Source: Anaerolineales bacterium (GTDB lineage: Bacteria; Chloroflexota; Anaerolineae; Anaerolineales; Villigracilaceae). Taken from it: a DNA stretch of 64,000 bases. The stretch's first letter is position 1, and every line of letters starts with the position of its first letter. Of this stretch, positions 36,705 to 43,920 are shown piece after piece. Location: NCBI GenBank assembly GCA_025056175.1, contig JANWWK010000063.1:1-64000 (forward strand), written 5' to 3'. The notes under the pieces were generated by a model that did not search any database, had not been told where the DNA came from, and was given only the letters and a program-made list of their open reading frames with translations. The translations under genes were made by a program, and so were the position numbers.

Positions 36705-36759
36705 CAAGGTGTTGTCCCCCTGCGGGGCACTTTGGGTTCCAGCCCCATCAGCCGCCCAG
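36704..36759 (+). pseudogene. Duplicated, interrupted 3' half of tRNA-His
   Basis: TCAAGGTGTTG (36704-36714) and TGGGTTCCAGCCCCATCAGC plus CGCCCAG (36733-36759) repeat tRNA-His positions 36641-36678, with one base change (G to C) in the T loop. An 18-nt palindrome-like insert (36715-36732, core CCCC-TGC-GGGG) splits the copy. It lies just after the tRNA terminator, as a leftover of a site-specific integration would. Confidence 0.65.
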
Positions 36760-36850
36760 GCAGGCCTCGCTTTCGGCGCGCTTCGCAGCCTCTGATTTGC
36801 GCCACGATTTTGTGTTACACTAGCAACAATTCATGCAACAGGAGGTTGTC

Positions 36851-37093
36851 ATGCGATTCTTCGATGGATTCCATGCCGGGTTCATGTTTTTTCAGGCGCT
36901 CAATTGCCTCGTCCTGCTGACCTGGCTGGGGCTGAGCATTGCTGCACTATTAGGCCTGCGAAAGAAACACATCGGCGAAACCGCTCGTGTTTTGTGGACG
37001 CTGGTGATTCTGATTGTGCCAATTATGGGCGCCGTCTCATTCTGGATTGTCAACCCCAAAGACGAAAGCACACAAGACCAGAGTGTTGGCTAA
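36851..37093 (+). CDS. Small membrane protein, PLDc_N-like
   Basis: ATG 36851 follows AGGAGG with a 6-base gap. The 80-residue protein has two membrane segments (residues about 13-32 and 43-62) joined by LRKKHIGETARVLW. The second segment, WTLVILIVPIMGAVSFWIV, with the preceding basic loop, matches the PLDc_N domain found alone or before cardiolipin synthase domains. It has no catalytic HKD part. Role unknown, presumably membrane-associated. Confidence 0.75.
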   Translation: MRFFDGFHAGFMFFQALNCLVLLTWLGLSIAALLGLRKKHIGETARVLWTLVILIVPIMGAVSFWIVNPKDESTQDQSVG

Positions 37094-37122
37094 AGAAAAA
37101 GGCAACATCCGCCATCCTCATC

Positions 37123-37148
37123 CCGCCCGGGCATTCATGTCCGGGCGG
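37123..37148 (+). terminator. Stem-loop after the PLDc_N-like gene
   Basis: CCGCCCGG (37123-37130) and CCGGGCGG (37141-37148) form an 8-bp stem with a 10-nt loop, but only TTCG follows. The rest of the gap, 37149-37292, holds nothing I can name. Confidence 0.45.
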
Positions 37149-37292
37149 TTCGTCCATAACCACTAAAGACGTCTAATCGCTGGTTGTTTTGGTTTATCGC
37201 CAGGTGCTGCAGAGCAACCCTTGATGGGGTCACGCGGAGAGAAAAGTCCAGGCACAGCAGACGCCACGTGAAATTTCGGATAGGCTCAAAGA

Positions 37293-38126
37293 TTAACAGC
37301 GGGCTTCGAGCCAGGCCGCCATATCTGCAAAGACCTGTTCTCGTTCGGGTTCATTAAAGACTTCGTGGTACAGGCCGTCGTACACCTTGAGTGTCTTGTC
37401 TGTTGAACGAGCATGTTCATAGAGCATGCGTGCTCCGCCGGGGTCGACCAGGCGGTCAGCACTGCCTTGCAGGAGCAAGAGAGGTAGACGCAGGGTCCTG
37501 GCCTCAGCAGTGACGCGCTGCATGGCGGCGAGCATTTCGGCCCCCAGCCGCGCCGTCACTTTGCCCGTATAGACGAGCGGGTCATTAACATAGGCTCTGA
37601 CCACCGCTTCATCTTTGGAGATGGCCGTTGCATCCAGCGCCAGGATGCCGGCCCTGGGCAACAAACGGGAGAGAATTTTTCCGATGGCAATGGTGGCTGG
37701 AGAAATGCTATCGGAGATTTTGACTGCTGGAGCCGAAAGGATAGCGCCCCTGAACTGTTCCTGGTGTTCCAGAAGATAAACTGACGCAATTAAGCCGCCC
37801 AGACTATGGCCGACCAGAAAGACCGGCGTTTCTGGATGCCAGGCGCGTAACATCTCGAAATACGTTTCGAGCGGTCTGATATAGTCAGCGAACTGCTCGA
37901 CATATACCCGCGTTCCCTCGGATTTGCCATGCCCGATGTGGTCCAGTCCATACACAGCATACCCACGCGGGACGAAGGAATTGACCACGTTCAGGTAGCG
38001 TCCGCTGTGTTCGGCCAGGCCATGCACCAGCAACAGCAGTGCCTTTGGAGGGCTTTGCGGTTGCCAGTGTTGGTAGTAGATTTTCGCGCCTTGCGGAGTC
38101 TGGAACTGGCCTTCTGCATGCATCAT
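37293..38126 (-). CDS. Alpha/beta hydrolase, monoacylglycerol-lipase-like
   Basis: This 277-residue protein starts at ATG 38126 (MMHAEGQF), with AAAGGAG 8 bases upstream and a TATAAT at 38150-38155. The Ser nucleophile is in the elbow GHSLGG (S108), the oxyanion region is LVHGLAEHSGRY, the acid is in GSADRLVDP (about D222) and the His in GLYHEVFNE (about H252). The pattern HGLAEHSGRY...GHGKSEG is that of the Hydrolase_4 lipase/lysophospholipase group, which cleaves monoacylglycerol or lysophospholipid. No signal peptide is seen. Substrate is inferred from the family only. Confidence 0.85.
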   Translation of the reverse strand: MMHAEGQFQTPQGAKIYYQHWQPQSPPKALLLLVHGLAEHSGRYLNVVNSFVPRGYAVYGLDHIGHGKSEGTRVYVEQFADYIRPLETYFEMLRAWHPETPVFLVGHSLGGLIASVYLLEHQEQFRGAILSAPAVKISDSISPATIAIGKILSRLLPRAGILALDATAISKDEAVVRAYVNDPLVYTGKVTARLGAEMLAAMQRVTAEARTLRLPLLLLQGSADRLVDPGGARMLYEHARSTDKTLKVYDGLYHEVFNEPEREQVFADMAAWLEARC

Positions 38127-38197
38127 CTGTGCGTCTCCTTTCGGTGTTGATTATAGCATTCCGCACAGCAGATTGCCCGAAGAGCAAAAACGCAAAT

Positions 38198-38243
38198 AAA
38201 AAAACCGGCCGCAGAAGCGCTCTACAGGCGGATGAAATCCGGC
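38198..38243 (-). terminator. Terminator after the SufT-like gene
   Basis: Minus strand: a branched GC-rich stem closed by GCCGG/CCGGT is followed by seven T residues (38198-38204). It ends the regulator-SufT transcript before the hydrolase promoter. Confidence 0.55.
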
Positions 38244-38255
38244 AAAAAGGGGGAC

Positions 38256-38603
38256 TCAGGCGTACAGTCCCCAATCCAGGGCAGAGGGGTCTTCCATCAT
38301 CGAAAAATCCCAAACTTCCATGCCCATTTCGACGGTGACAGGCATTTTCAGCGCATCCTGGGCTTTTTGGCGGGTCATATCCACCATTGCCGGCCCATAG
38401 GGACAAAAAGGCGTGGTCAAAATCATCTTTAAGCGGGCTGTGTTTTCTTCGATGGTAATATCGCGCACCAGTCCTAACTGGATGATGTTCATGCCAATTT
38501 CCGGGTCCACCACTTCCGAAAGTTTCTCGCGCGCGGTTTGAACCAGTTCTGGATGGGTATCGTGGATAGTCCACTTGATGATATTCAGGGATTCCTCGCT
38601 CAT
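38256..38603 (-). CDS. SufT/MIP18-family Fe-S assembly protein (DUF59)
   Basis: This 115-residue protein has ATG 38603, overlapping the stop of the regulator (ATGA). The DUF59 pattern is VDPEIGMNIIQLGLVRDI, then TTPFCPYGPAMVD, where C67 is the conserved Cys of SufT-type proteins, and a C-terminal WDFSMMED. Family members help mature iron-sulfur proteins, often beside suf genes. No sufBCD is here, but the overlapping SufR-like gene supports this role. The DUF59 domain also occurs in other settings (PaaD), so the exact client is unknown. Confidence 0.85.
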   Translation of the reverse strand: MSEESLNIIKWTIHDTHPELVQTAREKLSEVVDPEIGMNIIQLGLVRDITIEENTARLKMILTTPFCPYGPAMVDMTRQKAQDALKMPVTVEMGMEVWDFSMMEDPSALDWGLYA

Positions 38604-39229
38604 GAAGCGCTCTCCAAAGCAGAAGTTCGAACGACGTAGGTACAGTGCGTTGCGCCGCTCAGCACACACTGTACTTTGTTGGCCGGAACGGCCAGCATTT
38701 TGGAAATCAGGGTTTGGTCTACAGTGCAGACTTCAGGATGCGCCTGACCAACCTGGAGATACGGGCAGGTAATTTCGTGGATGTGGTATTCCTCTCCCTT
38801 TTTCTCCCACTCAACCACAAAGCCTTCTGCCGCCAGCAGTTCTTTGACTGTCTCCAGGCGTTCTTCGACACTCAGGCCTTCCAACTGCTCTTTGTGTTCT
38901 TCCACCAGACCTGCGGCCACTTCTTTGAATAGTTCACCTACGAGCGGCTCTGGTAGTTTTTCTTTCATTTGGGAAAGCAGGCGCGTGGTCAGGCGCAGGT
39001 AGCGGGTGGGAAATCGCTCCAGGCCGTCTTCGGTCAAAAAATAAACCAAACGCGGACGGCCTACGCCATGACGTTCTTCTTCGGCGTCCACCAGGCCTTC
39101 TACTTGTAAATTTGTCAGATGGTGGCGCACCGAAATCGGGTTGATTCCCACTGCTTCGGCCAACTCATTAATAGTGGTGCGCGGTCGGCGCAGAAGGGTG
39201 TGTAAAATCCGGTCGCGGGTGCTTTTCAT
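38600..39229 (-). CDS. SufR-like Fe-S cluster-sensing winged-helix regulator
   Basis: The ATG at 39229 (MKSTRDRILHTLL) gives 209 residues. A winged helix (INELAEAVGINPISVRHHL, then RHGVGRPRLVYFLTE) is followed by an effector domain with four Cys: C155, C168, C188 and C196, in HEITCPYLQV, HPEVCTV, KVQCVL and THCTYV. This arrangement resembles SufR, which binds a 4Fe-4S cluster and represses Fe-S assembly genes. It overlaps the SufT-like gene. The start is uncertain: a TTG at 39268 lies 5 bases after a -10 box and would add 13 residues without a Shine-Dalgarno, while the ATG has only GTGAGCG upstream. It likely autoregulates. Confidence 0.82.
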   Translation of the reverse strand: MKSTRDRILHTLLRRPRTTINELAEAVGINPISVRHHLTNLQVEGLVDAEEERHGVGRPRLVYFLTEDGLERFPTRYLRLTTRLLSQMKEKLPEPLVGELFKEVAAGLVEEHKEQLEGLSVEERLETVKELLAAEGFVVEWEKKGEEYHIHEITCPYLQVGQAHPEVCTVDQTLISKMLAVPANKVQCVLSGATHCTYVVRTSALESAS

Positions 39230-39273
39230 ATCGCTCACTTTGGATTCGGTCGGGTCGGCTGATTCCAAAGCGG

Positions 39274-39302
39274 AGTATATCAGTCTTGTTCCTGTCTGTC
39301 AA
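39274..39302 (-). promoter_or_regulatory. Promoter of SufR-like operon
   Basis: Minus strand: perfect TTGACA (39297-39302), a 17-bp spacer and TATACT (39274-39279). Confidence 0.8.
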
Positions 39303-39364
39303 TAAAGTAGATAAATATCATAAAAATTTAGAGCGAGGGTGTTGCACCCCTCGCTGCAGTAGAT

Positions 39365-40396
39365 TTACCAGTCGTATGAAGTTTCGTAGCCCCACCGTCT
39401 CAGCACCTCTCCGGCTGTCTCTTTGAAGACCTGCCGATCGCGGAGCGTGAACAGGTTGCGCCAGTTACCGGCTTTGCCCTTGGGCAGAAAACCGGCAATA
39501 TCGCCGGCGCGGCGCGCCTGCCATTCTTCATCCAGATTTTGTCCCATTTCTTTTTGAATTTCGGTTTCGAGAGATGGCTCTGCGGCAACACCCAGAAAGT
39601 TCCACAATCTGGACATTTCCTGAAAGGGAGCCGCCAGCAGGTCTTCGTAGCGCAACGCATGATAGGCATTGGGATAGAGCCGCCGGGCTTCGTCGTCTAT
39701 TTCGTTCACGTCATCAGCCCAGCGCTGACCGATTTGGCGGAGAAAGGTTTCAGTGAAAATGGAACGCCGCCCATCGGTGAAAGGGGTTTGGTCGCGTTTC
39801 AGGTCTTCCAGAATGCGGCGGTCTTCAGGGGTCAGAAACTTCGAGTCTTCCACAAAATTGCGGAAGCGCTCACTTATCAGCACGTCGCGCCCGTCACGCA
39901 CGATGTAAATCAATTTGGCATCGGGGTACAGGGCGTGCATCTCGCGCACGACCTGTCCATGAATGGTGGATGACGGGCTTTTGTCGCCAACGATGCGTTT
40001 TCCAGCGCGGGCGGCATCTCGTTCCATGATAAAGTCGGCGGCAGCACGCAAAACGAGCGGCGAAAGGTCTCGTCCGGCATTCCAGCGGTTCGATTTGCGC
40101 GTCAGCCACTCTTCAATTTCGACCGAATTGACCAGCGCTTTGAGCAGGGGCGGACGGGTAAAAAAGTGCGCCTGATAATTGCAATGTACCTCCGGGTGCA
40201 GGCGAGTCAGGCGCATGAGGATGGTGGTGCCGGAACGCGCGTGGCCGAGAATAAAGAATTTCGGGCGTGGAAAGAATTGCCGGATTTCCTCCACTTCTTC
40301 GGCAGTGAGCGGAGGAATTTGGGCGCGTTTTTGCACAATAGTTTCGCCCTGAAGCAAAATGCGGGCGGCAGATTTCAAACGTTGGAAAAGGTTCAA
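39365..40396 (-). CDS. Sulfotransferase-family protein, TTG start
   Basis: This 343-residue product starts at TTG 40396 (MNLFQRLKSAARILL), with GAGGG 6 bases upstream and a TATAAT at 40428-40433. A longer frame starting near 40489-40498 would contain that -10 and lacks a ribosome site. The 5' phosphosulfate-binding loop is LGHARSGTT (residues 50-58). The 3' phosphate loop is YIVRDGRDVLISERFR. The enzyme likely transfers sulfate from PAPS to a sugar or lipid hydroxyl. The long helical insert and MRLTRLHP are common in bacterial Sulfotransfer_3 proteins. The acceptor is unknown, possibly a surface glycan. Confidence 0.8.
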   Translation of the reverse strand: MNLFQRLKSAARILLQGETIVQKRAQIPPLTAEEVEEIRQFFPRPKFFILGHARSGTTILMRLTRLHPEVHCNYQAHFFTRPPLLKALVNSVEIEEWLTRKSNRWNAGRDLSPLVLRAAADFIMERDAARAGKRIVGDKSPSSTIHGQVVREMHALYPDAKLIYIVRDGRDVLISERFRNFVEDSKFLTPEDRRILEDLKRDQTPFTDGRRSIFTETFLRQIGQRWADDVNEIDDEARRLYPNAYHALRYEDLLAAPFQEMSRLWNFLGVAAEPSLETEIQKEMGQNLDEEWQARRAGDIAGFLPKGKAGNWRNLFTLRDRQVFKETAGEVLRRWGYETSYDW

Positions 40397-40506
40397 GCGG
40401 GTCCCTCGAAAAAGAGTTTGTTTTTCGATTATAACGTCCAATCGGTGTTCCGGGCTGGTTTGTTGAAGCGTGTGCCATCGAAGGCTCATTCTGTCCAAAA
40501 TTTCGC

Positions 40507-40536
40507 TTGCGTCTGGGCGGCTTTCTCATATACAAT
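40507..40536 (+). promoter_or_regulatory. Leaderless-type promoter of trmD
   Basis: TTGCGT (40507-40512), an 18-bp spacer and TACAAT (40531-40536). Six bases separate the -10 from ATG 40543, and there is no Shine-Dalgarno. Confidence 0.6.
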
Positions 40537-40542
40537 CGGTTC

Positions 40543-41286
40543 ATGCGCTTCGATGTTTTCACTCTTCTGCCAGAAGTGTTTCCACCCTATCTGCAAGCCA
40601 GCATTTTGCAAAAGGCGGCCGCGCGCGGTCTGGTCGAATTTCGCATTCACAACATCCGCGACTACACCCACGATAAACATCACACAACCGATGATATGCC
40701 CTACGGCGGCGGCGGCGGCATGGTGATGAAACCGGAACCAGTCTTTGAGGCAGTCGAAAGCGTTTTGGGCGCGCCGCCTGCCTGCCCCGTGATTTTGCTC
40801 ACCCCACAGGGACGTCTGTTTACCCAAAGCGTAGCTGCCGAACTGGCTGCACTTCCACAAATTGCGCTGCTGTGCGGACGCTACGAGGGGTTCGACGAAC
40901 GCATCCGCGAACATCTTGCGACCGATGAACTTTCAATTGGCGATTACGTCCTGACCGGGGGCGAACTGCCTGCGTTAATTGTGATCGATGCCGTCTCGCG
41001 CCTGATACCAGGCGTGTTGGGCGACCCAACTGGCGCCGAAGATGACTCACACGCTTCGGGTCTGCTGGAATACCCGCATTACACTCGTCCACCAGAATTT
41101 CGCGGCTGGCGTGTGCCAGACGTATTGCTGAGCGGTGACCACGCCCGCATTGCCCGCTGGCGGCGTGAGCAAGCCCTGCGGCGCACCCTGCTCCGCCGTC
41201 CCGATATGCTCGCCACCGCTGCCCTCAGCCAGGAGGACCGCAAGTTTTTAGCGCGACTGGAAACGGACGGAGAGGGGGGCAGATAA
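40543..41286 (+). CDS. trmD: tRNA (guanine-37-N1)-methyltransferase TrmD
   Basis: This 247-residue enzyme methylates G37 of tRNAs with a G at 36, using SAM, and prevents +1 frameshifting. The trefoil-knot fold is signalled by [31 protein letters not shown] (active-site loop), [25 protein letters not shown] and [20 protein letters not shown]. The C-terminal domain (LPHY-like [20 protein letters not shown]) is complete. TrmD normally lies with rpsP, rimM and rplS; here it stands alone. The start at 40543 matches the family N-terminus. Confidence 0.97.
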   Translation: MRFDVFTLLPEVFPPYLQASILQKAAARGLVEFRIHNIRDYTHDKHHTTDDMPYGGGGGMVMKPEPVFEAVESVLGAPPACPVILLTPQGRLFTQSVAAELAALPQIALLCGRYEGFDERIREHLATDELSIGDYVLTGGELPALIVIDAVSRLIPGVLGDPTGAEDDSHASGLLEYPHYTRPPEFRGWRVPDVLLSGDHARIARWRREQALRRTLLRRPDMLATAALSQEDRKFLARLETDGEGGR

Positions 41287-41397
41287 TCGCGAGAAGAAAC
41301 AAAATTTCTAAGATGCTTCCGGCTTTGCCGCGACCACCCGGCTATCGAATACCGGAAGAAATTCGGAAGAAACAATTTCTAACCCTGAGGAGTTGTT

Positions 41398-42657
41398 ATG
41401 AAGTTCAATTACGGAAAAATTTTTCTGCTCGGCTTTGGGTTCTTCGGCGTCAGTGTCATCTGGAGCGTGTATAACGCCTTCGTGCCGCTTTTTCTCGAAG
41501 GGCGCTTTGGGCTGCCATCTACGGTGGTCGGTTTCTTCATGACGCTCGACAACATCGCGGCGTTATTCATTCAACCGCCGGTGGGGGCATGGTCTGACCG
41601 CTTGCGCACGCCGATTGGACGGCGGATGCCCTTCATCCTGATTGGCGCCCCGGTCGGCGCGCTCGTCTTCGGGCTGATTCCGCTGGCGAGCGTTTTGCCA
41701 CTGTTCGTGGCCTGCACCACCACCCTGCTCCTGAGCATGGCTTTGTGGCGTACACCGGTCGTGGCGCTGATGCCAGATATTACCCCCTCGCAATACCGTT
41801 CGCAGGCCAATGGCATCATCAACTTCATGGGCGGCCTGGGAGCCATCATTGCCTTTCTGGTAGGTGGCCGGCTTTATGCTTCCAACCCGGCTTTTCCGTT
41901 CTGGATGGGGTCGGGACTGGTTCTGGCTGCCGTTCTGCTCCTGTTTTTGTTTATCAAAGAACCCAGGGAATACGAACCCACAGAACATCGGCCCGCGCTG
42001 CTTCAGAGCTTGCGCGAAGTGCTGGCCGAAGACGATAAGAGCGCGCTGCGCCTGTTTCTGGCGATTTTCTTCTGGTTCGTGGGCTATAACGCCATCGAAG
42101 CCTTTTTTACGCTGTATGCCACCAAACATTTGGGACTGAGCGAGAGCGATGGCGCCGGCTTGCTGGGACATCTTTCGCTGTTCTTCGTCTTGTTTGCGCT
42201 CGTTTCTGGCTTCATTGGAGCGCGCCTGGGACGACGACTGACCATTTCTATCGGCATCATCTTGCTCGGCGGGCTGATTTTGACTATTTTCCTGCTACCT
42301 GCGGCAACACTGGCTGCCCCGCTAGCCAGAGTACCTTTGCTCGGCACGGTGCGTGTCATCAGTCTGTTCCTGATGGGGGCCGGGGTCGCCTGGGCGCTCA
42401 TTAACATCAACTCTCTGCCGATGGTGGTGGATATGGTCGAAAATGCCCGTATCGGCACATACACCGGCCTGTACTATCTCTTTTCCACCCTCGCGGCGAT
42501 TGCAGGGCCAAACATCAACGGCTGGGTCATTTATCTGAACAATAACAACTACAATACCGTTATGATGGTTGCACCAGTGTTCATGGCCCTGGCGCTCTTG
42601 ATGATGCTCGGTGTGCGGCGCGGTGAAGCCCGGCGCGTTCCGGTGGAAGCGTTGTGA
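41398..42657 (+). CDS. MFS transporter, sugar/H+ symporter-like
   Basis: This 419-residue protein has about 12 membrane helices and ATG 41398, with GAGGAG 5 bases upstream. The loop 2-3 motif SDRLRTPIGRRMPFILIGAP resembles the SLC45/sucrose-H+ symporter group, which has D-R-x5-GRRRPF. The second-half loop EPREYEPTEH is cytosolic and FFWFVGYNAIEAFFTLY matches that group's TM7. Sugar uptake is likely, for example glucose or disaccharide, but the direction is not proven. A 110-bp gap before it contains two related direct repeats (41293-41311 and 41366-41382). Confidence 0.8.
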   Translation: MKFNYGKIFLLGFGFFGVSVIWSVYNAFVPLFLEGRFGLPSTVVGFFMTLDNIAALFIQPPVGAWSDRLRTPIGRRMPFILIGAPVGALVFGLIPLASVLPLFVACTTTLLLSMALWRTPVVALMPDITPSQYRSQANGIINFMGGLGAIIAFLVGGRLYASNPAFPFWMGSGLVLAAVLLLFLFIKEPREYEPTEHRPALLQSLREVLAEDDKSALRLFLAIFFWFVGYNAIEAFFTLYATKHLGLSESDGAGLLGHLSLFFVLFALVSGFIGARLGRRLTISIGIILLGGLILTIFLLPAATLAAPLARVPLLGTVRVISLFLMGAGVAWALININSLPMVVDMVENARIGTYTGLYYLFSTLAAIAGPNINGWVIYLNNNNYNTVMMVAPVFMALALLMMLGVRRGEARRVPVEAL

Positions 42658-42668
42658 CATGCTTTCAC

Positions 42669-42697
42669 TTGCCGAAAGGTTGGAGAGGCTGTATACT
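42669..42697 (+). promoter_or_regulatory. Promoter of the BMP nucleoside transporter operon
   Basis: TTGCCG (42669-42674), a 17-bp spacer and TATACT (42692-42697), 63 bp before ATG 42761. Confidence 0.7.
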
Positions 42698-42760
42698 TTC
42701 AACATCGCTCGTGGCGTTGGTCACGACAACTTACTCTATTCTTTCACGAGGAGAAGAATT

Positions 42761-43816
42761 ATGAAGAAACTGTATGCAGTATTGGTTGCCCTGCTCGTTG
42801 CAGCGATGCTGCTGCCGGCGTGCGCCCCGGCACAAACCGGTCCGGAATGCGCCAAACCGGAAGTCTTCTGCGTGGGCGTGGTGACGGATGTCGGCAAAAT
42901 TGACGACAAATCCTTCAACCAGTCCGCCTGGGAAGGCGTGAAACTGGCCGAGAAGGAACTTGGCGCCAAAGTGCAGTACATCGAAACCACCGATGCCAAA
43001 GACTATGACAAGAACATCGCTACCTTCGCCGATGAAGGCTATGATGTGATTGTCACCGTTGGCTTTGCGCTGGGCGAGGCGACAGTTGCCGCTGCCAAGA
43101 AGTACCCGAACACCAAGTTCATCGGCGTAGACCAGTTCCAGGCCGAAGTGACCCCCGGTGTGGCGGGACTCATCTTCCCCGAAGACCAGGCGGGCTTCCT
43201 GGTGGGTGCGCTGGCAGCCCAGATGACCAAGACCGGGAAAATCGGCGGCGTCTTCGGCACCGATGTTGTTCCGCCCGTCTGGCGCTTTGGTGAAGGCTAC
43301 TGCGCGGGCGCGAAGTACATCAACCCCAACATCGAACTGTTCATCGTCTATCACAGCGACGTGGGCTTCGATAAAACCTTCACCGACCCGGAATGGGGTT
43401 CGGCCACCGCCAAATCTATGATTGAAAAAGGCGCCGACATCATCTTCGGTGGCGGCGGCAAGACCGGTAACGGCGCGGTTATCGGCGCAGTGGAAGCCGG
43501 GGCCCTGGCAATCGGCGTAGATACCGACCAGTACTACACCCTGCCCGAAGCGCAGAAGGGTCTGCTCTCCAGCGCCATGAAGCTGATTACCCCAGGTGTG
43601 TTCGATTTGATTAAGGCCGCCAAAGAAGGCAAATTCCCGGATGGCAACTACGTCGGCAAGGCTGCGTATGCGCCGTATCACGACCTGGACAGCCAGGTGC
43701 CTGCCGAAGTGAAGGCCAAGATGGAAGAAATCAACAAGGCCCTGCTTGATGGCACGCTGAAGACCAACGTCACCCCCGCCAAGACCGAAGACGGCAAGGG
43801 CTTCTGCACGCCCTGA
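42761..43816 (+). CDS. BMP/PnrA-family substrate-binding lipoprotein
   Basis: This 351-residue lipoprotein begins at ATG 42761, after GAGGAG, with lipobox LPAC (C21). The BMP domain has VVTDVGKIDDKSFNQSAWEG, where Asp and Asn contact the ligand base or ribose in the family, VTVGFALG, GFLVGALAAQM, KIGGVFG and GGGGKTGNGA (TM0322/PnrA style). Members bind purine nucleosides, or riboflavin in some spirochaetes. The two following permeases and the double ATPase complete one ABC importer. A strong hairpin after the gene, before the permeases, would keep the binding protein more abundant. Confidence 0.9.
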   Translation: MKKLYAVLVALLVAAMLLPACAPAQTGPECAKPEVFCVGVVTDVGKIDDKSFNQSAWEGVKLAEKELGAKVQYIETTDAKDYDKNIATFADEGYDVIVTVGFALGEATVAAAKKYPNTKFIGVDQFQAEVTPGVAGLIFPEDQAGFLVGALAAQMTKTGKIGGVFGTDVVPPVWRFGEGYCAGAKYINPNIELFIVYHSDVGFDKTFTDPEWGSATAKSMIEKGADIIFGGGGKTGNGAVIGAVEAGALAIGVDTDQYYTLPEAQKGLLSSAMKLITPGVFDLIKAAKEGKFPDGNYVGKAAYAPYHDLDSQVPAEVKAKMEEINKALLDGTLKTNVTPAKTEDGKGFCTP

Positions 43817-43836
43817 TGTCTGACAATTGCACCCGC

Positions 43837-43867
43837 AAGGGGAAAGAGGCCAGCCCTCTTTCCCCTT
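43837..43867 (+). terminator. Partial terminator/mRNA-stabilising hairpin after the binding-protein gene
   Basis: A perfect 13-bp stem (43837-43849 and 43855-43867) with a 5-nt loop, then TGTTGTT. It lies inside the transporter operon, as often seen between a binding protein and its permeases. Confidence 0.7.
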
Positions 43868-43920
43868 TGTTGTTATAATTCAGGGGATACCATCGAACAA
43901 CTTGATTCCGGGAGAACGCT

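Noticed and set aside
36618-36920. 100-residue frame with the repeated peptide SSPISRP
   Set aside because: This is translated tRNA-His and its duplicated 3' half; not coding.
37200-37292. Possible RNase P RNA
   Set aside because: Only one short GAGAGAAAAGTCC-like string is similar; the catalytic core, P4 partner and length are missing.
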